Below, piece after piece: positions 1-6,742 of a stretch of 10,277 nucleotides of DNA (its first letter is position 1; each line of letters starts with the position of its first letter). Source of the stretch: Clostridiaceae bacterium UBA6085 (GTDB lineage: Bacteria > Bacillota > Clostridia > Clostridiales > Clostridiaceae); NCBI GenBank assembly GCA_002428605.1, contig DIXH01000089.1, positions 1-10,277 on the forward strand, in the 5' to 3' direction. Position numbers and translations under genes: made by a program. The notes under the pieces were generated by a model that saw only the letters and a program-made list of their open reading frames with translations, had not been told where the DNA came from and searched no databases.

Positions 1-29
1 AGAGTGAGATGATAGAGGTCAGGCTTTAG
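1..29 (+). other. possible 3' end of an upstream gene
   Basis: One frame reads SEMIEVRL and stops at TAG 27-29, so the tail of an upstream gene may enter the window here. Eight residues cannot be assigned to a family, and the other two forward frames also close quickly, so this is only a possibility. No terminator is visible between 30 and 90. Confidence 0.2.
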
Positions 30-90
30 GAGCTTATTGTCAGTATGAGTCTTCTAATGGGTTTTGACTGATCAGCCCGGGGGTGGGAAT

Positions 91-914
91 ATGCTTGAAA
101 TTCCTGAAAGCTATAGCATAAGCAGGCAGCTAGAAAGGGAGATATCCGGTAAATGCATTGTCAGTGCAGCTGCCGGGCATTCGCCGCATAAGCTTGCATT
201 CTACAGCGGGGACCCTGAGAGCTATGGTGAACTATTGGAAGGCAAAACTGTTGGCAGTGTGAAAGCTGTCGCTGGGCTGGTTGAAATCGAAACTGGAGAT
301 TCATGGCTTCTTTTTGGGGATGGAGCAAATATAAGGTACCACGAACCGGGTGCCTCGCATCCTGAAAAACACCAGCTATTGGTTGTCTTTGAGGATGGAT
401 CCGCGATTTCCTGCACAATACAGATGTATGGCGGGATCTGGGCATTTGCAGAAGGGAAGCTGGACAACAAGTACTATGATGCAGCACATGATAAACCATC
501 TCCTTTGACTGATGGTTTCAGTCGTGGATACTTCATGGAACTTGTCAATGGTGAAAAAAGAAATCTGAGCCTGAAGGCGCTTCTATCCACTGAACAGAGG
601 ATTCCGGGGCTCGGCAACGGAGTGCTTCAGGACATATTGTTTAACGCAGGGCAAATCCGAAGGCTAAGGTCGAAGCTCTGGGATCTGACCGTCTTGAAAA
701 GCTGTTTTCAAGCATTAAGGAAACACTTAGTCTGATGGCTGAACTGGGGGGCAGGGACACCGAGAAAGACATCTATGGCAGAGAAGGCTGATACAAGACT
801 GTGATGTCTGCGAAAAACCTTGGATCACCGTGTCCAAGGTGCGGCGAGGTAATCGTTAGGCAGGCATATATGGGAGGAAACGTGTATTTCTGCCCGTCAT
901 GCCAGAAGCTATGA
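91..914 (+). pseudogene. Fpg/endonuclease VIII-family protein, disrupted by frameshift and stop
   Basis: This is a relative of the Fpg (MutM)/Nei DNA glycosylases, which remove damaged bases. The first part reads from ATG 91, preceded by a G-rich ribosome binding site at 79-87; a TTG at 64 is a less likely start. It carries LEIPE near the N-terminus, QMYGG (111-115) and the helix-two-turn-helix stretch with PGLGN (172-176). After FNAG the frame changes: one G is missing from a G run at 649-651 (GGG where GGGG would keep frame), and the unshifted frame ends at 735. The shifted frame continues the family sequence (DRLEKLF, GGRDTEKDIYG), meets TGA at 789-791 where a glycine is expected before YKT, then gives a full CxxC-x16-CxxC zinc finger and stops at 912-914. 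Restored length is about 274 residues. The proline is not residue 2 as in classical Fpg, so the subgroup may act differently. The family call is firm; two lesions indicate a decaying gene. Confidence 0.85.
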
Positions 915-987
915 GGATATGGGCTTGAACTGTTTACTGATGATTTCAGGCTGAAGTTACAAAATATTGATCATACCAATAAAAAAA

Positions 988-1016
988 GTGCCAACTGACT
1001 GATTTTCTGATAAAAT
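988..1016 (+). promoter_or_regulatory. candidate extended -10 promoter for DAHP synthase gene
   Basis: TAAAAT at 1011-1016 is preceded by TG at 1008-1009, giving an extended -10. The hexamer 17 bases upstream (GTGCCA, 988-993) matches the -35 consensus poorly. It is the best candidate in the 155 bases between the pseudogene and the DAHP synthase gene; no riboswitch, T-box or attenuator hairpin was recognised in that leader. Confidence 0.4.
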
Positions 1017-1093
1017 GGTAGGAAATGTAACAGCGGGTTTTCTTCTGTTTTGCACAAATGATGTAAAAAGTGATAAATAAGGCGGTGTCAAAC

Positions 1094-2134
1094 ATGAGTT
1101 TCAAGTACATTCAGAACATACCGACTCCGGAGGAAATCAAAAGAGAGATTCCGTTGACCAAAGCAGCTCTTGAGGTCAAGTCTAAGAGAGATCTTGAGAT
1201 CAGGGCGGTCCTTGAGGGAAAGTCTTCAAAGAAGCTTCTTATAATAGGGCCTTGCTCGGCTGACAGGGAAGATTCTGTCATGGAGTATATGACACGGCTG
1301 GCCGGTGTCAATGAGAAGGTAAAGGAACAGCTGGTGCTCATACCGAGACTTTATACGAACAAGCCAAGGACCACAGGAGAAGGGTACAAGGGAATGCTGC
1401 ATCAGCCGGATGTCAACGAGGCTCCGGACATCAGCAAGGGAATATATACCATCAGGCATCTTCATAAGAGGCTTGTTGAAGAAACAGGGTTCACGGGAGC
1501 GGACGAAATGCTATATCCTGAGAACTGCAGGTACCTTGACGACATACTGGCATATCATGCGGTAGGTGCCAGGTCTGTCGAGAACCAGGGGCACAGGCTT
1601 ACAGCCAGCGGCATAAATGAACCCGTTGGAATGAAGAATCCGACGAGCGGATACCTGAATGTCATGCTGAACTCAATAAAGGCGGCACAGCTCCCGCATG
1701 ACTTCATATTCAGCGGAAACGAGGTACAGACAGATGGAAATCCTCTCGCACATGCGATACTTAGAGGTGCAATGAACCAGTACGGAAGAAGCATTCCAAA
1801 TTATCACTACGAGGACCTGATGATGCTTGCAAGGATGTATGCAGAGGCTAACCTCAAGAATCCTGCTGTCATAGTGGATTGCAACCATGCAAATTCGATG
1901 AAGTTGTGGAACGAGCAGCCAAGGATAGCCAAGGAGGTCATGCACAGCGCAAAGAGCTCAGAATCAATCAACAGGCTCTTCAAGGGCTTCATGATCGAAA
2001 GCTACCTCATGGATGGTGCCCAGTCCGAAAAAGGCACTAACTACGGCCAGTCCATAACTGACGCGTGTCTGGGCTGGGACAAGACTGAAAAGCTGGTACT
2101 TGAGCTTGCAGAGCTTACAGCAAAGCTTTCCTGA
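1094..2134 (+). CDS. aroF: 3-deoxy-7-phosphoheptulonate (DAHP) synthase, class I (AroF/G/H type)
   Basis: This cytoplasmic enzyme condenses phosphoenolpyruvate with erythrose 4-phosphate, the first step of the shikimate pathway to aromatic amino acids. The product is 346 residues, the usual length of the AroG-like class. Visible motifs are IGPCSAD (51-57, metal ligand Cys54), KPRTT (90-94, PEP binding), DCNHANS (262-268, His265), IES (Glu302) and ITDACLGW (Asp323); together these give the four expected metal ligands. ATG 1094 is chosen because AAGGCGG at 1078-1084 sits about nine bases upstream; a GTG at 1070 would add eight residues and lacks such a site. The gene stands alone with its own terminator, so it is not in an aro operon here. 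Which amino acid inhibits it cannot be read from sequence by eye. The symbol reflects the family, not a proven isozyme. Confidence 0.95.
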   Translation: MSFKYIQNIPTPEEIKREIPLTKAALEVKSKRDLEIRAVLEGKSSKKLLIIGPCSADREDSVMEYMTRLAGVNEKVKEQLVLIPRLYTNKPRTTGEGYKGMLHQPDVNEAPDISKGIYTIRHLHKRLVEETGFTGADEMLYPENCRYLDDILAYHAVGARSVENQGHRLTASGINEPVGMKNPTSGYLNVMLNSIKAAQLPHDFIFSGNEVQTDGNPLAHAILRGAMNQYGRSIPNYHYEDLMMLARMYAEANLKNPAVIVDCNHANSMKLWNEQPRIAKEVMHSAKSSESINRLFKGFMIESYLMDGAQSEKGTNYGQSITDACLGWDKTEKLVLELAELTAKLS

Positions 2135-2153
2135 CCATTTAGATTGTAATAGT

Positions 2154-2187
2154 ACGGCTCCCCTGTGGTTCAGGGAAGCCGTTTTTT
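2154..2187 (+). terminator. rho-independent terminator of the DAHP synthase gene
   Basis: ACGGCT-C-CCCTG (2154-2165) pairs with CAGGG-A-AGCCGT (2171-2182) around a five-base loop, with one C/A mismatch, and is followed by a run of T to 2187. The T run touches the TGA stop (2187-2189, read on the minus strand) of the convergent lipoprotein gene. In the opposite direction the hairpin is not followed by a U tract. Confidence 0.85.
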
Positions 2188-2903
2188 CATCTCCAGACCT
2201 CTGTTGGCACTTCAATCGGTATAGGATCAGTCTTGCCGCTTACTGATGAGACCTCAAATGCCGACGATGGTTTGGTTTCATCGGCTCTGTGCCTAAGGTC
2301 GATCCTTGCCCAGTCACTTGGGGGTATCATGACATGCCACTCAAGGTGCAGCTCCCATTCATCAGAGAAGAACAGATAATGTGAGACAACGAGCCACTGC
2401 GGGCTTACCATGGTGCCTGTCCATTTGGTATCAGCATTGATCTTGAATTCAGGGTGCTTCTCAGCAAGGAAAGGTATGAACATCGTTAGAAGCTCTTCAG
2501 CATACTCCTTCCTGTCATCCTCACCCTCAATGACCTCGAATGTGACTGATTTCTTATCCTTTACGCTTCCCCGGTTTCCTTCGATATCGACAGTTATGGT
2601 CTTTCCCGAGCTTTCAGCTTTTGGTGCGACTATGATTTCAGCGACCTGACCTTCAATGATATCCTTGCTTACTACGGTAATATCCGCACCAGAAGACGAT
2701 GCCGTTATGGTTACTGCATCCTTTTTTGCTTCCTCGCTGACAGTCACAAGAAAGTAAATGCTTTGTCCCGGTATTGAAAATCCTTTAAGCTCCAGCGGAA
2801 TTACTGTTATTTTGAACGGAGAATCATTTTGCTTTTGAGCGCAGCCATATCCAAGAAGAAGAACAGTTACAAGGAGACAGATAAGCTTCCTTACACTTCT
2901 CAT
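2187..2903 (-). CDS. putative lipoprotein of unknown function
   Basis: The 238-residue product begins with a lipoprotein signal: basic MRSVRK, a hydrophobic stretch (8-18) and a cysteine at 21 in LGYGC. The lipobox is imperfect, with Gly at -3 where Leu is usual, but charged and polar residues follow at once (CAQKQND), as in exported lipoproteins. Residues about 28-125 are a regular alternation of beta-strand-like segments (KITVIPLEL, TITVDIEGN, VTFEVIEG) and look like one Ig-like domain. Residues about 133-238 are a second region rich in Trp and aromatics (HPEF, WTGTMVSP, YLFFSDEWEL, WHVMIPPSDW, IDLRHR); I have a general impression of this type of domain in clostridial hypothetical proteins but know no function. 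The start at 2903 is chosen over one at 2927 because AGGAG lies five bases upstream. Ending: TGA at 2187. Confidence 0.8.
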   Translation of the reverse strand: MRSVRKLICLLVTVLLLGYGCAQKQNDSPFKITVIPLELKGFSIPGQSIYFLVTVSEEAKKDAVTITASSSGADITVVSKDIIEGQVAEIIVAPKAESSGKTITVDIEGNRGSVKDKKSVTFEVIEGEDDRKEYAEELLTMFIPFLAEKHPEFKINADTKWTGTMVSPQWLVVSHYLFFSDEWELHLEWHVMIPPSDWARIDLRHRADETKPSSAFEVSSVSGKTDPIPIEVPTEVWR

Positions 2904-2984
2904 GTGAACTCCTTTCAGGCTTACCAATGCCTTGAATATATAAAATCCATTAACGGATCAGTAGGTCATTTTTTTCGCAACCCT

Positions 2985-3011
2985 ATTATACTTCCAACCT
3001 GCAAATAACAA
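2985..3011 (-). promoter_or_regulatory. candidate promoter of the lipoprotein gene
   Basis: Read on the minus strand, a perfect TATAAT lies at 2990-2985. Upstream, TTGTTA (3011-3006) has a 15-base spacer and ATTTGT (3013-3008) a 17-base spacer; neither is ideal. The -10 is about 80 bases before the start codon. Confidence 0.5.
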
Positions 3012-3209
3012 ATCACAACGTGGTAACAACAGGATAAATAAATAACAAGGCAAGAGACACATACTTCTTACTTCATGGAAAATTATTTATATGGAAATGG
3101 GAATATGCCAGACTGAAGTGTAAATTGAGGTAATTCAGTATGATAAGGTCAGGTGATACTTATATATAAACAGGGAAGACTATCATGAGGAGAAGAACAG
3201 GTATAGAAT

Positions 3210-3236
3210 TATAATATATAGACATCCGGTATGTCT
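3210..3236 (+). promoter_or_regulatory. possible -10 and operator-like palindrome before the ABC operon
   Basis: TATAAT at 3210-3215 is followed directly by the inverted repeat AGACAT-CCGGT-ATGTCT (3220-3236), 38 bases before the GTG start. No good -35 is visible 16-18 bases upstream, so the promoter call is weak. The position of the palindrome, over the expected transcription start, suits a repressor site, which is common for drug-responsive ABC exporters. The rest of the 2904-3273 gap is AT-rich and shows no other gene, riboswitch or hairpin I can support. Confidence 0.35.
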
Positions 3237-3273
3237 TTGGTTATTCAAGCTGTTTCTTAAAGGGGGGATTACA

Positions 3274-4161
3274 GTGATTGAAGTAAAGGGCCTGACACTG
3301 ACCTATCCAAGCGGTAAGGGTGTCTTTGACCTTGATTTCAGGGTGGAGGAAGGGGCTCTCATGGGGTATCTTGGTCCTAACGGGGCAGGGAAGACGACTA
3401 CGATAAGGGCGCTTCTTGGATTCATGGATCCGGACAGGGGTTCATGTTCAATAGGAGGGCATGACTGTACAAGAGAAGCCAGCGAAATACAGAAGACTCT
3501 GGGATACATACCTGGGGAAATTACATTTCTTGAGGATATGGGAGGGGATGAGTTCTTAAGGTTTATGTCTGAGATGAGAGGGACAAGGGACAATGCAATG
3601 CAGAAAAGGCTGCTTGAGATGTTTGAACTTGATCCGAAGGGGAAGATAAGGAAATTCTCCAAGGGTATGAAACAGAAGCTCGCAATTGTCACAGCCCTCA
3701 TGCATGACCCTGAAGTCCTGATTCTTGACGAACCGACCAGCGGGCTTGATCCTCTCATGCAGAACAGGTTCCTTGAGGTTCTGGCTGAAGAGAAGGCAAA
3801 GGGGAAGACGATCCTTATGTCCAGCCATATCTTTGAAGAAGTCGAGAAGATATGCGATAACGTTCTGATAATAAAGGACGGACGGATAGTGAAGCAGGCG
3901 GATGTCCAGACTCTCAAGGATTCACAGAGAAAGGGATTTTCAATCAGGTGCGCTGAAGCCCCTGAGCTGGGGAAGCTTTTGACACAGGGAGGCTTCGAGG
4001 CCACTCTGGTGGACAAGGACAGATTGGAGGTCACAGTTACAGGTGAGAACATTGATTCCCTGATCAAAACCTGCGCAAGGTTCAAGGTGTTGGCTTTTGA
4101 TGGCAGGAATCAGTCCCTTGAAGATATCTTCATGCAGTACTACGGAAAGGAGGGGAGATAG
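3274..4161 (+). CDS. ABC transporter ATP-binding protein
   Basis: This is the ATPase of an ABC-2-type exporter and acts on the inner face of the membrane with the permease encoded next. The 295-residue product has the full nucleotide-binding domain: Walker A GPNGAGKT (34-41), signature FSKGMKQ (128-134, the variant common in the DrrA/BcrA-type group), Walker B VLILDEP (148-154), D-loop SGLDP and H-loop SSH (183-185). The last 80 residues form the extra C-terminal segment usual in this group. GTG 3274 is chosen because AGGGGGG (3261-3267) is six bases upstream and MIEVKGLT is the normal family start. Its TAG stop is immediately followed by the ATG of the permease, so the two are translationally coupled. 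The cargo is unknown; drugs, bacteriocins or lipids are possible for the family. Confidence 0.93.
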   Translation: MIEVKGLTLTYPSGKGVFDLDFRVEEGALMGYLGPNGAGKTTTIRALLGFMDPDRGSCSIGGHDCTREASEIQKTLGYIPGEITFLEDMGGDEFLRFMSEMRGTRDNAMQKRLLEMFELDPKGKIRKFSKGMKQKLAIVTALMHDPEVLILDEPTSGLDPLMQNRFLEVLAEEKAKGKTILMSSHIFEEVEKICDNVLIIKDGRIVKQADVQTLKDSQRKGFSIRCAEAPELGKLLTQGGFEATLVDKDRLEVTVTGENIDSLIKTCARFKVLAFDGRNQSLEDIFMQYYGKEGR

Positions 4162-4959
4162 ATGAGCATGACCCTTTTCAAGAATACACTTAAGAGGAAT
4201 TGGGTGCTTCTCGCCATATTCCTTGGAGTCCTAAGCATGTACATGACAGTGATGCTATCAATGTACGATCCTGATGATATGGAACTGCTCAGCTCAATGA
4301 TCAACCTTTTTCCTCCTGAACTCATGAAGGCAATGGGATTTGAAAGCATAGTGACCGACCTTACAGGATATCTCGCAAGCTGGCTATATGGACTTCTGAT
4401 GCTTGGATTTCCCATGGTCTATTGTGTAATACTTGGAAACAGGCTGGTTGCGAAGATGGTGGACAACAGCTCCTTTGCATATCTTTTGTCCACACCAAAT
4501 TCAAGGGTCAGGATAATTGTAACCCAGGGCATCTATGCACTTGCATCAGTCGGAGCTCTCATGATGTTCATGTTCGGCGTAGGAGTCATTCTAAGTGCGG
4601 TGGTATTTCCGGGACTTCTCGACGTAGGACAGTTCTTCAGGCTCAACGTGACAACGATGCTCGTCAATATGACGGTGATGATGATAAGCTTCTTCTTCTC
4701 CTGCCTTTTTAATGAGACCAGGTTTTCCCTACTGTTCGGAGCTGGAATACCCATAGTCTTCCTTCTCATGAAGATGCTGGGTGGAGTATCCGAGGAAGGC
4801 AGCATGATAAAAAAGGCATCCATCTATGGTTTCTATGATCCGGTTAAGCTTGTTTCGGGAGAAAGCATGGTTTACGTAAACCTGATATACATTTCCTTGA
4901 TAGCTGTCCTTTTCGCAGGCGGAGTAATGATATTCAGAAGAAAGCGTCTTCCGTTATAG
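4162..4959 (+). CDS. ABC-2 type transporter permease
   Basis: This is the membrane partner of the ATPase encoded immediately upstream. The 265-residue product has about six hydrophobic segments (near 14-34, 68-92, 121-149, 163-184, 186-206 and 236-257), with the long outer loop after the first segment and a basic C-terminus (FRRKRLPL) that are typical of single-domain ABC-2 permeases. The segment SSFAYLLSTPNSR (103-115) matches the cytoplasmic coupling stretch found before the third helix in this family. The ribosome binding site AGGAGGGGAG lies within the end of the ATPase gene, with no intergenic gap. Two copies of each subunit are expected in the exporter. The substrate cannot be deduced, and no regulator or two-component system lies next to the pair. 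Confidence 0.9.
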   Translation: MSMTLFKNTLKRNWVLLAIFLGVLSMYMTVMLSMYDPDDMELLSSMINLFPPELMKAMGFESIVTDLTGYLASWLYGLLMLGFPMVYCVILGNRLVAKMVDNSSFAYLLSTPNSRVRIIVTQGIYALASVGALMMFMFGVGVILSAVVFPGLLDVGQFFRLNVTTMLVNMTVMMISFFFSCLFNETRFSLLFGAGIPIVFLLMKMLGGVSEEGSMIKKASIYGFYDPVKLVSGESMVYVNLIYISLIAVLFAGGVMIFRRKRLPL

Positions 4960-4990
4960 CTTATGGACTCTGCTGAAAGGTAAGTTATGG

Positions 4991-5029
4991 AAAAATGGTT
5001 CAAGCCGGCGGCTAAACCATTTTTTATTT
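4991..5029. terminator. bidirectional rho-independent terminator
   Basis: AAAAATGGTT (4991-5000) is a perfect complement of AACCATTTTT (5015-5024), and a second short stem AGCC/GGCT lies inside. The A run on one side and T run on the other let it end both the ABC operon from the left and the chrA-side transcript from the right. A separate small hairpin CGGAGA/TCTCCG at 5061-5078 has no U tract on either strand. Confidence 0.85.
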
Positions 5030-5092
5030 GGCTATAGGAGTTGCCTGACAAATGGTAAATCGGAGACAGCTATCTCCGGGATGAACATATCG

Positions 5093-5620
5093 TCATCTGT
5101 ACAGGACCGTTCCAAGTAAGCCGGCGACTATTACTACAATCGCCGGACTCAGGTCAAAGCCTGCAATCGCAACGAGTGCACCTATGCCTATGGCGATGTT
5201 CCTGTAATCCATGCTTGTTCCCATCAGGGCCTGAACTCCAAACCCGATGATGAGTCCCCAGGTTGCGCTCTTAATGCCTTTCAGGAACCTTTCTGCAGCC
5301 GGTACGGTCTCTGCCACCTTCAATCCGTTGAAGAGAATAAGGATTGCAGCAATCGGCACTATGAAGCTTCCGGTGATTGTCGATACGACTCCAGGGATGC
5401 CGGCCTCCTTGTAGCCAATATAGGTTGCGAACTTGATTGAAATTGCTCCTGGAATCGCCTGCGAAGCCCCGAGGACCTTCAGGAACTCATCCTGGGTGGC
5501 CCAACTGTTGACCTCTACGACCTGATGCTGTATGAGAGGAATGAGGGTATATCCGCCACCGAACGACAGCAGCCCGACCTTGAAGAATGCAACAAACAAG
5601 TCTATCAGTGTTTTCAGCAT
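5093..5620 (-). CDS. chrA: single-domain chromate transporter (CHR/ChrA family)
   Basis: CHR-family proteins are membrane carriers, known in some bacteria to export chromate; in most genomes the true substrate is untested. The 175-residue product is the length of one CHR domain. Visible motifs are FFKVGLLSFGGGYTLIPLI (12-30) and QAIPGAISIKFATYIGY-KEAGIPG (54-77), followed by about three more hydrophobic stretches. Short CHR proteins usually come as tandem pairs forming the two halves of the carrier; here no second CHR domain is present in the window, which is odd. Start at 5620 has AGGGG about eight bases upstream. It lies 58 bases after a small membrane protein gene, probably on the same transcript, and the transcript can end at the bidirectional terminator near 5000. 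The symbol denotes the family, not proven chromate resistance. Confidence 0.88.
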   Translation of the reverse strand: MLKTLIDLFVAFFKVGLLSFGGGYTLIPLIQHQVVEVNSWATQDEFLKVLGASQAIPGAISIKFATYIGYKEAGIPGVVSTITGSFIVPIAAILILFNGLKVAETVPAAERFLKGIKSATWGLIIGFGVQALMGTSMDYRNIAIGIGALVAIAGFDLSPAIVVIVAGLLGTVLYR

Positions 5621-5678
5621 AAGTGACCCCTTTGCTTTGGATAACGCATATACTCATAGTACAGCGACTCTCAATTCC

Positions 5679-6113
5679 TTATTTTTTCCTGAAGTACATC
5701 CTGAAGATGCTTGCTGCAAGAAATGCAGCAAGCACCGCAATCGCTGTCCACCCGAGGAATCCCTCGAGATATGCCTGGATACCTGATGCACCGTATATGG
5801 TGTTTATAGTCCGCTCATTGACGAGAGGCAGTACAGATGCGGCCAGAAGTTTTCCGGCTAAGATAGCTGATCCATTATTGTGAATCATCCTTCCATAGGC
5901 TGAAATCGCAAAAAAAAGAATGAGTGAAATGCCATAGGCTGCGATAAGGATTCCTTTTCCTGATCTGCTGACCTTAATTATAGAAATACCGTAATCACCG
6001 ATATTTTCAGGCAAGGCTCCATAGACTGACATAAGCCTTGCCCCGGAAAGGAGCAGAAGGAATGCAGCGTATATGTCTATGGCACCAGATGCTTTCCTTT
6101 TCCAGCTACCCAT
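5679..6113 (-). CDS. small integral membrane protein of unknown function
   Basis: The 144-residue product has a basic N-terminus (MGSWKRK), then hydrophobic segments near 11-31, 53-73, 83-97 and 118-138, and a basic C-terminus (FRMYFRKK); a four-helix membrane protein is likely. I recognise no family, and it lacks the CHR motifs of the next gene. The start at 6113 is fixed by a perfect AGGAGG (6126-6121) seven bases upstream; a longer reading from 6185 would overlap the preceding gene. It sits 22 bases after the GyrI-like gene and 58 bases before the ChrA gene, so the three are probably co-transcribed. It could be an accessory subunit of the transporter or an unrelated passenger; nothing in its sequence decides this. 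Confidence 0.75.
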   Translation of the reverse strand: MGSWKRKASGAIDIYAAFLLLLSGARLMSVYGALPENIGDYGISIIKVSRSGKGILIAAYGISLILFFAISAYGRMIHNNGSAILAGKLLAASVLPLVNERTINTIYGASGIQAYLEGFLGWTAIAVLAAFLAASIFRMYFRKK

Positions 6114-6135
6114 TCTTATACCTCCTGTAATAAAA

Positions 6136-6639
6136 TCATTTGACAGGAATGTAAATATCCATGTAGTGGACTCCGTCTCTGTCATACTCTTCCTCGAAGG
6201 CGATCCTTCCTTCCCAGGAAAGTGTCTTATATTCTCCGCTGTTTACGAACTCGAACAGGATCTGGAAGCCTTCAGGGATGTTCCTGAATGAATCGCTGTG
6301 AGGATCCCTTATCGTAAGGGCAGCATAGGTATCTTCCTCGATCCAGGTGATTTCGGCACCGCTTATCTCAGGTTCAAAGTCATCAGGAATTACCAGTGCT
6401 GCAACATATCCTCTAAGCCCGAACTTATCCCGCTGCTCATTTGAGATATATGGGAAGTCCCAGCCAATCATCCTCCGGACATAGCATGGAATCTCAAGGA
6501 CTCCGCTTTTTTCGGCCCACCTGTCCATATATCCTATGACCATTTCCTCAGGGTCAGGACTGATAACTACATAACGTGCAACCTTCATCCTTGGTATTGT
6601 CCGTATGCTGATATCGCTGTATATGCTTTTTTCCTGCAT
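6136..6639 (-). CDS. GyrI-like / AraC-type effector-binding domain protein
   Basis: The 167-residue product resembles stand-alone GyrI-like small-molecule-binding proteins, relatives of the effector domains of AraC- and MerR-type regulators. Supporting features are the opening SIRTIPRMKVARYVVIS, a mid segment with GWDFPYIS, then RGYVAALVIPDDFEP, YAALTIRDP and a C-terminal half rich in acidic residues with EEYDRDGVHYMDIYIPV, which corresponds to the closing strand of the fold. There is no DNA-binding domain, so it does not act as a classical regulator by itself; stand-alone members have been linked to ligand sequestration, gyrase inhibition or hydrolysis of toxic electrophiles. The start at 6639 has AGGAGG eight bases upstream; the reading from 6702 lacks one. 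It lies 22 bases ahead of the small membrane protein gene. Family call from pattern recognition, not a search. Confidence 0.75.
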   Translation of the reverse strand: MQEKSIYSDISIRTIPRMKVARYVVISPDPEEMVIGYMDRWAEKSGVLEIPCYVRRMIGWDFPYISNEQRDKFGLRGYVAALVIPDDFEPEISGAEITWIEEDTYAALTIRDPHSDSFRNIPEGFQILFEFVNSGEYKTLSWEGRIAFEEEYDRDGVHYMDIYIPVK

Positions 6640-6669
6640 GGTTAAAACCTCCTTGCAATGATCCTTAAA

Positions 6670-6694
6670 GATCCAAATGGATCCTTCGAAAAGG
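6670..6694 (-). repeat. two adjoining small palindromes upstream of the GyrI-like gene
   Basis: GATCCA-AA-TGGATC (6670-6683) is joined to CCTT-CGAA-AAGG (6683-6694) in the 103-base gap between the acetyltransferase and GyrI-like genes. They could be operator half-sites or a small hairpin in the leader. A weak promoter-like pair (GTGACA, then TTTGAT after 16 bases) may lie just upstream on the minus strand. There is no terminator after the acetyltransferase gene. Confidence 0.3.
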
Positions 6695-6742
6695 CTTATC
6701 AAATACCCTTAAATGAGGATGTCACAGGCATATGAATTTTTT

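Noticed and set aside
643..700. Programmed ribosomal frameshift in the Fpg-like gene
   Set aside because: No slippery heptamer with a downstream pseudoknot is evident, and the in-frame TGA further on would still end translation.
789..791. TGA read as glycine, as in some recoded bacterial lineages
   Set aside because: The position does call for glycine, but several good genes here (DAHP synthase, lipoprotein, ChrA, GyrI-like) end in TGA, and a separate frameshift also breaks this gene.
915..1093. T-box or amino-acid attenuator before the DAHP synthase gene
   Set aside because: No T-box consensus, no leader peptide rich in aromatic codons and no terminator hairpin are seen in this stretch.
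3185..3214. Nine-codon leader peptide MRRRTGIEL before the ABC operon
   Set aside because: It overlaps the candidate -10 at 3210-3215, has only a modest ribosome binding site, and no alternative hairpins for attenuation follow.
3303..4085. Long 260-codon open frame on the minus strand
   Set aside because: It lies wholly opposite the ABC ATPase, whose motifs are unmistakable; its serine-rich, low-complexity translation is typical of an antisense shadow.
5061..5078. CGGAGA/TCTCCG hairpin as a terminator for the ChrA gene
   Set aside because: There is no U tract on either strand; the strong hairpin at 4991-5029 serves better.
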